Counted from the first letter of the stretch, positions 1 through 7,635 are shown. The stretch is DNA of 64,000 nt from Microbacterium sp. 2FI (GCF_005502885.1 NZ_SCMR01000001.1:186001-250000), one strand, 5' to 3'. Made by a program: numbers and translations. Notes: a model not told the origin generated them from the letters alone.

Positions 1-1110
1 GAGCTCGGAGAAGCTGGTCGAGAGCGTAGCGACCACGTCCTCCGCATTCTCATCGGTCGAGAGCTTGCTTAGTTCGAAGATCGCATGGACCGTGGGATCG
101 ATGCGGAGCAGTCCCGCGACATACTGACTGGAAAGCTCCTCGATCTCTTGCAGCTCCGGTTCGACGTCTCGCGCGAGTTCGCGCGCAATGACAATCTTTC
201 GCGCGAATGCGTCGGGCTTCTTGTTCGCCGTGTTCATTAGGGCGGTTGCCGCTTGAAACTTCGCATTGAAGCGTTCCGCCGCGGGTGCTATCTGGCCCAG
301 CGTTTGGCGCCAGGCCTCCATCGCCGGTTGCGCGTCGGCGACTAGGTCAAGCAGACCGGGCTCCTCGTCGTCGGGCACCAGCGCCGCCGTATCCGACATC
401 GTCGCGGGCGGCGTCGGGACTTGATCGCCAGCGCCGCGGGCGGCTGGTTCGCGCGCCGGGGGCGCTTGGTCCGGTCGGGGCGGCCCCTCGTCCGAGGTTG
501 GAGTACCGGCCTCGCTTCCACCAGCCGGTGTACGTGTGCCACCGGCCTGGTCGTCGCCGCCAGACGGCGTGAGTGTGCCACCGGCCTGGTCGTCTCTGCC
601 GCCTGACTCGAGACGCGCTGTTAGCTCGACGAGCCGAGACGCGAGCCTGTGCACCGCTGCGCGATGCTCGGCAGAGCCCTCGTCCAGGAGGCGTAGCGCG
701 TCCCAAGGCTCGTACTGCATCTTGGCGGCCGTCGCCTTCAGCTTGTCCGCGCTCTCCTCGCGCAGATCGGGTACCGGGATATAGCGCACAGAAAGCAAGA
801 GCTGGTTCAGGCCGAGTGAGGTCGCCGACCGAACGAACTGTGATATCTCCTTACGGCACTCGTCGCGTACGAAGTAGGTGGGGGTAAGGATTGGAATAAA
901 GAACGCTGTCTCTTGGAGCGCCTCTTCGAGCTTTTCTCGGAAGTCGTCGCCCCACCGAATCTCAACCTTGTCAGTAAAGATCTCAATCGTCGTCCCAGTC
1001 AGCAGCTCGAACTCGGCCTTCACCAAATCCGCGAGCCTCAAGATGCGGCCTTGCTCACGCTCGTTATCGGCGTGCGCGTAACTCCAGAATGCTTTCGCAG
1101 CAACTTCCAT
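1..1110 (-). CDS. TIR-domain protein, C-terminus cut by window edge
   Basis: An open frame of 370 codons runs from ATG 1110 to base 1 without a stop, so the C-terminus lies outside. Residues 6-95 are a bacterial TIR domain: the AFWSYAHADNE strand, IEIFTDK, the WGDDFREKLEEAL BB-loop region, FFIPILTPTYF and ECRKEISQF. E88 (C-x-x-E) sits where bacterial TIR NADases keep the catalytic glutamate. Residues 165-245 are a Gly/Pro/Asp-rich linker with a 13-residue tandem repeat, and residues 250-370 look helical. Bacterial TIR proteins commonly deplete NAD+ in anti-phage immunity; that role here is inferred from the fold and the mobile-element location. A GTG three codons upstream is an alternative start. 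The sensor partner, if any, is not in the window. Confidence 0.82.
   Translation of the reverse strand, partial: MEVAAKAFWSYAHADNEREQGRILRLADLVKAEFELLTGTTIEIFTDKVEIRWGDDFREKLEEALQETAFFIPILTPTYFVRDECRKEISQFVRSATSLGLNQLLLSVRYIPVPDLREESADKLKATAAKMQYEPWDALRLLDEGSAEHRAAVHRLASRLVELTARLESGGRDDQAGGTLTPSGGDDQAGGTRTPAGGSEAGTPTSDEGPPRPDQAPPAREPAARGAGDQVPTPPATMSDTAALVPDDEEPGLLDLVADAQPAMEAWRQTLGQIAPAAERFNAKFQAATALMNTANKKPDAFARKIVIARELARDVEPELQEIEELSSQYVAGLLRIDPTVHAIFELSKLSTDENAEDVVATLSTSFSEL
534..594 (-). repeat. 39-bp tandem repeat inside the TIR gene linker
   Basis: A 22-nt sequence at 534-555 recurs exactly at 573-594, a 39-bp period that keeps frame. It encodes two copies of a 13-residue unit, DDQAGGTLTPSGG and DDQAGGTRTPAGG. 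It falls in the low-complexity linker, where copy number can vary without breaking a fold. Confidence 0.85.
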
Positions 1111-1280
1111 GCGCGCCACTGTACTGGGGATACCGCGCCGTCCCGGCTGCCGCCCTCCGCGCTTCGCGCTCCGGTTGCCCTCGGCATCGTGTCCCGGGCT
1201 CCTGTGCGTCGGGCGTCAACGGTCCGGTCCGGGCGCGCGCGTGCCGCACGCGGCACCGCTTCGCGCCGGATCCGTGCCGC

Positions 1281-1517
1281 TCACGCCCATTCGTACATGG
1301 ACCATGGTGGCGCGATCTCCGACCGCACCGCGACCAGCGGATAGACCGAGAGCTCTGGCCAGACCAACAGAAACGCCTGTAGTGCCGCTTCCGGAGTGAA
1401 AGCCTGCCCTGTCACCCCGCCGACCGGGTCGCCCGGGCGACCGAAGGCGTCCTGCAGGTGAATCTCCCAGTCCGGCAGCGGCTCGCTGTCCGCGTGCGTG
1501 TGGTTCAGACACATCAT
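1281..1517 (-). CDS. Small hypothetical protein coupled to the replication initiator
   Basis: This is a 78-residue protein starting MMCLNHTHADSEP. ATG 1517 is chosen because AAAGGA lies six bases upstream; an ATG at 1532 would overlap the rep stop as ATGA. The sequence has no membrane segment, no cysteine pair and no motif I recognise. It contains WEIHLQDAFGRP and a hydrophobic middle (ALQAFLLVWPEL). Its position directly after rep suggests a plasmid or ICE accessory function, but nothing in the sequence names one. Confidence 0.55.
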   Translation of the reverse strand: MMCLNHTHADSEPLPDWEIHLQDAFGRPGDPVGGVTGQAFTPEAALQAFLLVWPELSVYPLVAVRSEIAPPWSMYEWA

Positions 1518-1528
1518 GATTGTTCCTT

Positions 1529-2605
1529 TCATGGCGCGGACCAGCCCCGCGCGATCAACTCACGCCGCGACCGCGCCGCGAGGTCTTCCAGCGGGGGAGG
1601 CGAGAGCGCCGGCGCATCGTCGCCGGCCTCATCGCGCATCCGCGATTCCCACCACTCCCGCCGTAGCCGGCGCTGCACGGTACGTGTCAAGCCGGTGAAC
1701 GACCAGCCCGTGCGGTTCCTCGTGCGCCGCGACGCGCTGACCACTTGAGAGCGCGACCCGTACCGCTTATGTACGAGGTTCATGCAGTCTTGCGGCTGAC
1801 AGTCCCGGGCGCAGCGCATCCGGCGCGCAGCATCGCCGAGGGCGACCTGATGTCGCCACACGTCGATAGGCGCGTCCACGGACGCCGTGGCAACGTCCTT
1901 GAGCACGTAATTCAGCGCTTTGGACAGGTACCAAATGGTCTTTGCTCCGTCGCCGTCCGCGCGGAACGCATCACAGCGCGCTTGCTCGCCCCACTCGACG
2001 AGCACGCCAGCGTCTACCTGCGACACCGCCGTCGCACTTAGCGCAGCATCCCTCAGCACGCCAGGTGTTGGAGCCTCGAAGCGGGCAACCCGGATGATCG
2101 CGTGCACATGCAGCACGCCGCGGTCCTGCCACTCGCGGACGATGAAGTACTCGAGCGAGTCCCATCGATCACGCATCCGCCGTCGAGTCCGATCCCAAAG
2201 GAGACCCGCATCCCGGTTCCACGCGACTTGTCCCGCGTAGTCGTACATGTCGCCGTCGATCGGCACCCCTCGCAGCCCAGCATCCGTCGCGGAGTGTTCG
2301 ACACCGCAGCTGCAGGCGCCGACCCGCTGTCCACCATCACGCGGCACGCGGTGCACCCGCCCGAAAGACGGAGCGGTGAGTGTCAGCAGGTAGAAGCGAA
2401 ACTCCGTGACCGGCCCATCGAACACACCAGAGCGCGCAATCGCCGCCCAGTCATTGCGGTAGAGCTCCGCGCAGGACTCACACTTGGACTTAATCCGCGA
2501 GCCGCAGCGCACCCACACGCCCGTCGCCGTGCGGATGGGGGATGAGCACCCGCGCGCGACGACCGCAGCGCGCGCGGTGGCATCCTCTTCGGTAGTTGCT
2601 CGCAT
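1529..2605 (-). CDS. Replication initiator protein, RepSA-like HUH type
   Basis: The 358-residue protein has the layout of actinomycete ICE and plasmid rolling-circle initiators. A cysteine cluster lies near the N-terminus (VRCGSRIKSKCESCAELY) and a second at CSCGVEH. The segment EYFIVREWQDRGVLHVHAII contains the metal-binding HVH of the HUH motif. A downstream WYLSKALNYVLKD supplies the candidate nicking tyrosine. Such proteins nick a double-strand origin to start rolling-circle replication of the excised element. The start codon sits inside a hairpin and only 24 bases from the attachment site, so a slightly later start (for example the GTG encoding VVARGC) is possible. The downstream small gene follows immediately. 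Confidence 0.82.
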   Translation of the reverse strand: MRATTEEDATARAAVVARGCSSPIRTATGVWVRCGSRIKSKCESCAELYRNDWAAIARSGVFDGPVTEFRFYLLTLTAPSFGRVHRVPRDGGQRVGACSCGVEHSATDAGLRGVPIDGDMYDYAGQVAWNRDAGLLWDRTRRRMRDRWDSLEYFIVREWQDRGVLHVHAIIRVARFEAPTPGVLRDAALSATAVSQVDAGVLVEWGEQARCDAFRADGDGAKTIWYLSKALNYVLKDVATASVDAPIDVWRHQVALGDAARRMRCARDCQPQDCMNLVHKRYGSRSQVVSASRRTRNRTGWSFTGLTRTVQRRLRREWWESRMRDEAGDDAPALSPPPLEDLAARSRRELIARGWSAP

Positions 2606-2618
2606 AGCGAGCGGCTAC
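2592..2618. other. Hairpin over the rep start, candidate origin or attachment arm structure
   Basis: GTAG and GCTCGC at 2592-2603 pair with GCGAGC and CTAC at 2607-2618 around an ATA loop. TT opposite GG forms two wobble pairs on the plus strand. The rep start codon (2603-2605) overlaps the loop. HUH initiators usually nick at a hairpin, so this could be part of the double-strand origin. It could equally reduce rep translation. Confidence 0.4.
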
Positions 2619-2628
2619 GGGCACACGC

Positions 2629-2670
2629 CTCATAATCGTGAGGTCGCGGGTTCAAGCCCCGCTCCTGCTA
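2629..2670 (+). other. Attachment site: 3' half of tRNA-Met(CAT)
   Basis: The anticodon loop CTCATAA (2629-2635, anticodon CAT at 2631-2633), anticodon-stem 3' strand, variable loop, T-arm (GCGGG-TTCAAGC-CCCGC, 2646-2662), acceptor 3' strand TCCTGCT and discriminator A are present. The matching acceptor 5' strand and D-arm are missing. The 5' side of the anticodon stem is element sequence: 2628 is C and cannot pair with T2636. Homology therefore starts at the loop, typical of tyrosine-integrase sites in tRNA genes. The functional tRNA should be at the other end of the element. Confidence 0.75.
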
Positions 2671-2675
2671 CGGAT

Positions 2676-2710
2676 GGCCCCGGAATCTCGCCGATTCTCC
2701 GGGGCCTTCT
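2676..2710 (+). terminator. Terminator downstream of the tRNA-Met 3' end
   Basis: GGCCCCGGAATC at 2676-2687 pairs with GATTCTCCGGGGCC at 2693-2706 with a 2-nt bulge and a TCGCC loop, followed by TTCTCT. It is the original terminator of the tRNA gene, now separated from the tRNA 5' half. It also lies beyond the stop of cutC, which reads toward it from the right. Confidence 0.7.
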
Positions 2711-2746
2711 CTGCTCTTCGCCCCTGGTACGAGGCGGCCCCGAGCG

Positions 2747-3472
2747 TCAGCGCCTGGCCTGGCGCACTGCCTCGGCTACGAGTTCCGCGCTCGTGACGTC
2801 ATGCCCGCTCGCACCGCCGCCGGGCCCGGACGGAGCATCCGTGCCCGAGCGCCGACGCGCGGAGAGGTGCACCGCGTCTACACCGGCAGCGAAGAGGGCG
2901 GGGATGTCCGCCGCGGTCACACCGCCGCCTGCCATCACTTCGATGCGGCCGGCGGATGCCGCGGCGAACTCCGAAAGGAGCGCGATCCCGTCAAAGCTTC
3001 GAGCAGCGCCCCCCGATGTGAGGACGCGGTCCGCTCCTTCCGCGATCACGGCATCGAACACCGCTCGCGGGTCGGTGCTCGCGTCGATCGCCCGGTGAAA
3101 GACGATGGTCGCGTCACCCGCGGCGTCCCTCCATCGGCGCATCGCATCGCGATCCAGCCGACCGTCCCGGGCGAGTGCGCCGACCACCACGCCGCCGGCA
3201 CCCCGCTCCACGCACGCCCGGATATCGGCCTCGACAACCGCGACCTCCTCCGTGGAGTACACGAAGCCACCGGGGCGCGGACGCACGAGCACGTTCACGA
3301 GAAGCGGGTCGACGGCGTCGAGCACCGACTCGAGGATGCCGAGCGATGGTGTGAGGCCTCCGGCCTCCAACGCCTGGCACAGCTCAAGCCTGTCGGCTCC
3401 GGCGTCGAGCGCAGCACGCGCACCTGTGGCGTCCTGAACCGCGATCTCGATGGTAGGTGCGCCCACGGTCAC
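2747..3472 (-). CDS. cutC: Copper homeostasis protein CutC family
   Basis: The 241-residue TIM-barrel protein has the family start IEIAVQDATGARAALDAGA, then DRLELCQALEAGGLTPS, VLVRPRPGGFVYS, VVGALARDGRLD, FHRAIDAS, DRVLTSGG and IEVMAGGGVTA. Length and motif order match CutC. The family was named from an E. coli copper-tolerance phenotype, and its biochemical activity is unsettled. The start overlaps the nagE stop by four bases (ATGA), so it is translationally coupled to the GlcNAc transporter. That context suggests a metabolic role in amino-sugar use rather than copper handling, an inference. Confidence 0.88.
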   Translation of the reverse strand: MTVGAPTIEIAVQDATGARAALDAGADRLELCQALEAGGLTPSLGILESVLDAVDPLLVNVLVRPRPGGFVYSTEEVAVVEADIRACVERGAGGVVVGALARDGRLDRDAMRRWRDAAGDATIVFHRAIDASTDPRAVFDAVIAEGADRVLTSGGAARSFDGIALLSEFAAASAGRIEVMAGGGVTAADIPALFAAGVDAVHLSARRRSGTDAPSGPGGGASGHDVTSAELVAEAVRQARR

Positions 3473-5397
3473 TCGGAGAATTCGATCTGCGCGTCCTCAT
3501 TGTTGAGCACGATCACCGGGGTGATCGCCGGATGTCCGGCTGCTGCGATCTTCCGAAGGTCGAACTCCAGCAGCGGTGTGCCCGCTGTCACGCGGGCGCC
3601 CTTCTCGACGAGCGTCCGGAATCCGTCGCCCTTCATCTGGACCGTGTCGATTCCGACATGGATGAGCAGCTCAGTTCCGTCGTCGAGCACCAGCGCGACG
3701 GCATGGCTCGTTTCGAATGTGGCGCCCACAGTGCCGTCGGCAGGTGCCACGACGACGCTCCCTGTGGGTTCGATCGCGACGCCCGGGCCCATGATCTCCT
3801 GTGCGAACGTCGGGTCCGGTACAGCGCTCAGCTGCACCACCGTGCCCGCGACCGGCTGACGGAGGGTGATCGTCGTCCGGGTCCTGGTTCCTGTCGCAGT
3901 ATCGCCGCCCTGCGGTCCGGGCTCGGCATCCGCGGTGGGCATCACGACCTCGCCGGACATCACGCGCTCCATCGCATCCTTCACGAACTGCACGTTCGTG
4001 CCGTAGACCACCTGCACGGAGTGGCCGCCGGTCTTCATCGTGCCCGCCGCGCCTGCGCGCTTGAGAGCGACGTCGTCGACCTGCGACACATCCGCGATCT
4101 CCATGCGCAGCCGTGTCGCGCAGTTGTCGAGGTCTGTGATGTTCTCCTTGCCGCCGAGCGCATCGATGAATCGCACCGCGGTCATGTTGTAGGCGTCGTC
4201 CTTCGAGTGGGTGTCGAACTCCGTGCCGTCGCCGAGGATGTCGTCGTCCTCGCGTCCCGGGGTCTTGAGGTTGAACCGCTTGATGAAGAAGTAGAACACG
4301 GCGAAGTAGATGAAGAACCAGAAGACGCCCATCACGAGGATCAGCCATGGATTCTGCGCCATCGGGTTCATCCAGTTGAGGACGAGATCGACGAAGCCTC
4401 CCGAGAACCCGAAGCCCATCCGCACCGGGAGGATCTCGCTGATCGCCATCGAGATGCCCATGAAGACCGCGTGCACGAGGTACAGCACCGGTGCGAGGAA
4501 CATGAACGCGAATTCGAGCGGTTCGGTCACGCCGACGAAGAACGACGAGACCGCGCCGGCGAACAGGATGCCGTACGCGAGCTTCTTCCGCGTGGTCTTC
4601 GCGGTGAGATACATCGCGAGCGCGGCACCGGGGAGACCGAACATCATGATCGGGAAGAACCCCGTCATGTACTGGCCCGTGACGCCGTAGGTGCCTTCGC
4701 CCGACAGGAAGTTGTTGAGGTCGTTGATGCCCGCGACGTCGAACCAGAACACCGAGTTGAGCGCATGGTGCAGACCCACCGGGATCAGGAGCCGGTTCAG
4801 GAAGCCGTAGATACCTGTTCCGAGCGGCCCGAGCGTGACGATCCATTCGCCGAAGACGACCAGTCCGCCGTATACGAAGGGCCAGATGAAGTAGAGCGCG
4901 GTGGCGACGACGAGCGAGACGCCGGCGGTGACGATCGCGACGGAGCGCTTGCCGGAGAAGAACGACAGCGCATCGGGCAGCCTGGTGTCCTTGAAGCGGT
5001 TGTAGCAGTAGGCGCCGATCAGTCCGCAGATGATGCCGATGAAGACGTTCTGCACCCGGAGGAACGCCGGGTCGACCTCGTTGACATTGGCGACTCCCGT
5101 GTAGAGCGCCACCGTCTCGGGCTTGAGCAGTGTCGTCACGACAAGCCACGACACGAGGCCTGCCAACGCAGATGTGCCATCGGACTTCCGAGCCATGCCG
5201 ATGGCGATGCCGACGGCGAACAGCAGCGCCATGTTGTCGAGCAGGGCTCCGCCGGCTGCGCCGAGGAACGCCGAGAAGGCGTTGGGACTCTGGCCGCCGT
5301 TGCTGATCCAGTAGCTGAGCCCGGACAGGATCGCCGCAACCGGGAGCACGGCGACCGGAAGCATGATCGACCGGCCGAGTCGTTGAAGGAATTTCAT
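3469..5397 (-). CDS. nagE: PTS N-acetylglucosamine transporter, EIICBA fusion
   Basis: The 642-residue protein carries all three sugar-specific PTS domains. Residues 1-380 are the EIIC membrane channel (LGRSIMLPVAVLPVAAILSG at the start, IPVGLHHALNSVFWFDVAG, GVTEPLEFAFMFLAPVLY). Residues about 405-480 are EIIB with the phosphocysteine motif DLDNCATRLRMEI. Residues about 510-642 are EIIA with the phosphohistidine motif ELLIHVGIDTVQMKG. It imports and phosphorylates the sugar using HPr. GlcNAc rather than glucose specificity is inferred from the neighbouring nagB, 28 bases upstream, and the overlap with cutC downstream. The order nagB-nagE-cutC reads as one operon. Confidence 0.85.
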   Translation of the reverse strand: MKFLQRLGRSIMLPVAVLPVAAILSGLSYWISNGGQSPNAFSAFLGAAGGALLDNMALLFAVGIAIGMARKSDGTSALAGLVSWLVVTTLLKPETVALYTGVANVNEVDPAFLRVQNVFIGIICGLIGAYCYNRFKDTRLPDALSFFSGKRSVAIVTAGVSLVVATALYFIWPFVYGGLVVFGEWIVTLGPLGTGIYGFLNRLLIPVGLHHALNSVFWFDVAGINDLNNFLSGEGTYGVTGQYMTGFFPIMMFGLPGAALAMYLTAKTTRKKLAYGILFAGAVSSFFVGVTEPLEFAFMFLAPVLYLVHAVFMGISMAISEILPVRMGFGFSGGFVDLVLNWMNPMAQNPWLILVMGVFWFFIYFAVFYFFIKRFNLKTPGREDDDILGDGTEFDTHSKDDAYNMTAVRFIDALGGKENITDLDNCATRLRMEIADVSQVDDVALKRAGAAGTMKTGGHSVQVVYGTNVQFVKDAMERVMSGEVVMPTADAEPGPQGGDTATGTRTRTTITLRQPVAGTVVQLSAVPDPTFAQEIMGPGVAIEPTGSVVVAPADGTVGATFETSHAVALVLDDGTELLIHVGIDTVQMKGDGFRTLVEKGARVTAGTPLLEFDLRKIAAAGHPAITPVIVLNNEDAQIEFSE

Positions 5398-5425
5398 GCT
5401 GCTTCTCCTCTTTGAGACGGGGGCC

Positions 5426-6205
5426 TCAGAGACCCTGCCAGGCTGGCTTGTTGTCGTAGGCGTATCGGTAGTAGTCGAGGTGACGCAGCCTCGAGGCTGC
5501 GGCCTCGTCGACGACCACGGTCGCGTGCGGATGCAGCTGGATCGCCGAACCGGGCAGCGACGACGTGACGGGGCCTTCGACAGCGCCCGCGACGGCAGCA
5601 GCCTTTCCTACCCCGAATGCCAGCAGCACCAGGTGCCGTGCGCGCAGGATCGTGCCGAGTCCTTGAGTGACGCAGTGCATCGGAACCTGGTCGATCGAAT
5701 CGAAGAAGCGCGCGTTGTCGCTGCGTGTCTGGGCCGTCAGCGTCTTCACACGGGTCTTCGACGCGAATGAGGAGCCCGGCTCGTTGAATCCGATGTGCCC
5801 GCCGGTGCCGATGCCGAGGATCTGCAGCTCGATCCCGCCCGCGGCGAGGATCGCGGCTTCGTAATCGTCGCCCGCGTGTTCGATCCCCTCGGGGGAGCCG
5901 TTCGGGGTGTGGATCAGCTCGGGGGTGAGGCCGAGCGGCTCCACCACCTCGCGTCTGATCACATTGCGGTACGTCTCCGGATGCCGTGGGTCGAGCCCCA
6001 CGTATTCGTCCAGGGCGAATCCGCGCACACGCGAGACGTCCACTCCTTGCAGGCGCGAAGGGAGCGCCTCGTAGACGGGGGTGGGTGTCGAACCCGTCGC
6101 GAGTCCGAGTACGACGTCCGGTTGACGGCGAATCAGCGCCGCGATCTCGTCGGCGATCAGGGCGCCGGCAGCCGCCTTCGAGTCCACGACCACGACTTCC
6201 GCCAT
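5426..6205 (-). CDS. nagB: Glucosamine-6-phosphate deaminase
   Basis: The 259-residue enzyme converts glucosamine 6-phosphate to fructose 6-phosphate and ammonia. Family motifs are LGLATGSTPTPVYEAL, GFALDEYVGLDPRHPETY (substrate and catalytic aspartate region), LGIGTGGHIGFNEPGSSF and the phosphate site HCVTQGLGTIL. ATG 6205 is chosen because homology begins at MAEVVVVDSKAAAG; the frame stays open upstream but that part is arginine-rich and unlike the family. It heads the nagB-nagE-cutC unit. No DasR-type operator is obvious in the 80 bases upstream. Confidence 0.92.
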   Translation of the reverse strand: MAEVVVVDSKAAAGALIADEIAALIRRQPDVVLGLATGSTPTPVYEALPSRLQGVDVSRVRGFALDEYVGLDPRHPETYRNVIRREVVEPLGLTPELIHTPNGSPEGIEHAGDDYEAAILAAGGIELQILGIGTGGHIGFNEPGSSFASKTRVKTLTAQTRSDNARFFDSIDQVPMHCVTQGLGTILRARHLVLLAFGVGKAAAVAGAVEGPVTSSLPGSAIQLHPHATVVVDEAAASRLRHLDYYRYAYDNKPAWQGL

Positions 6206-6285
6206 CGAGCACCCCGCCTCTGCGGCGACAGTGCCGCGATCGGCCCAACGATAGTGGCTTCCTCGCTCGCGCGCACCAGAAATCG

Positions 6286-7113
6286 TCACCCGCCGATGAG
6301 TCCGTGGCGGACGAACGCGTTCAACACGCCGTCGTCCGTGACGCTCGTCGTGACCTCGTCTGCGAGGGCTCGAAGCGCGGCATCCGCATTTCCCATCGCG
6401 ATGCCGACGCCGCACACCTCGAACATCTCGACGTCGTTCCAACTGTCGCCGACCCCGATCGCATCATCTGCCGTCGCGCCGAGGTATGCGAGCACCTCGA
6501 GGATCGCGGAGCCCTTCGTGGTCCCGAGCATCCCGATCTCGCCGTTCGAACCTGCGGGCAGCGGCATGCTTCCCGGTACGACGTGGAACGCATGCCGCAG
6601 GTCTGACTGTGCACGGGTGACGGCATTCGCGTCACTGCTCAGGAAGACGGCCTTCGCCACGTGCGCGCGGTCCATTGTGGCGATGTCGTGCAGGTGCGGC
6701 GCCGAGTCGGGGGCGTGCGACGCGAACAGGCGGCGGTGCAGTTCGTCGAAGACGGCCCGCACCTCCGCGTCCGCATACGCGCCACCGTCGGTCTGAAGGA
6801 GGTAGCGGATGCCGGCAGATTCGAAGTACTCGATGAGCTCGTGCACAGCGGGCAGCGGCATGGGCCGGGCGACGACGGTCGCATCGCCGACGGTCGCATA
6901 GGCGCCGCCGTTGGACACGACCCCGTCGAATCCGATCACCCGGACGACGGGCGGCACGTCGCCCGAGGACCTGCCCGTGCTCAAGAACACGAGATGTCCA
7001 GCGTTCCGTGCGGCGCGGATCGCGTCCACCGTGGACGGAGCGATCGTTCCATGGTGGTCGAGGATCGTCCCGTCGACGTCGAGGAAAGCGATACGGCGTG
7101 AGTTCACAAGCAC
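6286..7113 (-). CDS. HAD-superfamily hydrolase, Cof type
   Basis: The 275-residue protein has the four HAD motifs: FLDVDGTILD (nucleophile Asp, residues about 10-19), FLSTGRSSG, a Lys in TKGSAILEVLAYLG, and VGDSWNDVEMF. The large cap between motifs II and III places it in the Cof/IIB sugar-phosphatase group. The likely role is dephosphorylation of a sugar phosphate or a phosphorylated metabolite. It lies 80 bases upstream of nagB on the same strand, so it may be co-transcribed. The substrate cannot be told from sequence. Confidence 0.87.
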   Translation of the reverse strand: MLVNSRRIAFLDVDGTILDHHGTIAPSTVDAIRAARNAGHLVFLSTGRSSGDVPPVVRVIGFDGVVSNGGAYATVGDATVVARPMPLPAVHELIEYFESAGIRYLLQTDGGAYADAEVRAVFDELHRRLFASHAPDSAPHLHDIATMDRAHVAKAVFLSSDANAVTRAQSDLRHAFHVVPGSMPLPAGSNGEIGMLGTTKGSAILEVLAYLGATADDAIGVGDSWNDVEMFEVCGVGIAMGNADAALRALADEVTTSVTDDGVLNAFVRHGLIGG

Positions 7114-7152
7114 CCATTCTTCCCCGGTGGCGGGCTTGTCGTCTCTCCCAAC

Positions 7153-7635
7153 TCAGGGAACAGTGATGCCCCGTTCGGACGCCGGATCGGTGATGACGGC
7201 GGAAGTTCGCGGCCACCTCCAGGCGGCGCGCAGGATGAAGGCCAGGAGCAGCACCTCGATGCCGATGGAGATCGCGTAGAAGGCGGCCCACTCCCAGGTC
7301 GTACCCGCCGCGTTGAAGATCGAGTAGGGGATGAGGAGCGATGCGACGACGAGGTTCGCGGCGCGGTTCGCCCGGGCGGGCAACGTCATGGAGAGCATCA
7401 CCATGAGAGCCGGGATCGAGACCGACACGAGGAAGATCGTCAACAAGGTCGAGCTGATGTCGAACCTCCAGATGAGGCCGTTCAGGATGCCGTCCACGAC
7501 GCCCGGCTTGTAGAAGTTGAGGATGTCGACGTAGATGTAGAGAAACATGAAGCTGGCCCATGCGGCGGCGAGCTTGGCCTGCACGGGTATCGGTCGGCTG
7601 TCGAGCAGGTTAGTGGTTGTCGTTCGGGTGGTCAT
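7153..7635 (-). CDS. DUF6326-like four-helix membrane protein
   Basis: The 160-residue protein has four hydrophobic segments, around WASFMFLYIYVDILNFY, the SSTLLTIFLVSVSIPALMVM stretch, NLVVASLLIPYSIFNA and AFYAISIGIEVLLLAF. The motif YVDILNFYKPGVVDGIL near the N-terminus is characteristic of this uncharacterised family. It sits 51 bases downstream of the oxidoreductase gene on the same strand, so it is probably under the same TetR control. Function unknown. Confidence 0.75.
   Translation of the reverse strand: MTTRTTTTNLLDSRPIPVQAKLAAAWASFMFLYIYVDILNFYKPGVVDGILNGLIWRFDISSTLLTIFLVSVSIPALMVMLSMTLPARANRAANLVVASLLIPYSIFNAAGTTWEWAAFYAISIGIEVLLLAFILRAAWRWPRTSAVITDPASERGITVP

Larger units (their letters stand above)
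1..2670. mobile_element. Right end of an integrated actinomycete ICE/plasmid-like element
   Basis: The stretch holds a rolling-circle replication initiator, a small unknown gene and a TIR-domain gene, all on the minus strand. It ends at the 3' half of a tRNA-Met gene with no 5' half attached. Actinomycete integrative elements of the pSAM2 type insert into the 3' ends of tRNA genes and carry this kind of Rep. No integrase or excisionase is visible, so they must be outside the window if present. The left boundary is not seen. That this is an AICE rather than an integrated plasmid remnant is an inference. Confidence 0.72.

Noticed and set aside
1..2605. Calling the left region a Thoeris or other named defence system
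   Set aside because: Only one TIR gene is visible and it is cut by the window edge. No ThsA, SAVED, STING or nucleotidyltransferase partner is present, so a named system is not supported.
2591..2671. A complete tRNA gene at the element boundary
   Set aside because: The acceptor 3' strand TCCTGCT has no AGCAGGA partner in the 90 bases upstream, the D-arm geometry fails, and the anticodon stem has a mismatch at its last pair. Only the 3' half is tRNA-derived.
3457..5415. 652-codon plus-strand frame opposite nagE
   Set aside because: Antisense shadow of a well-supported PTS gene; Glu/Arg/His-rich with no domain.
5398..5425. An operator between nagB and nagE
   Set aside because: The 28-base gap holds only the ribosome-binding region, with no inverted repeat.
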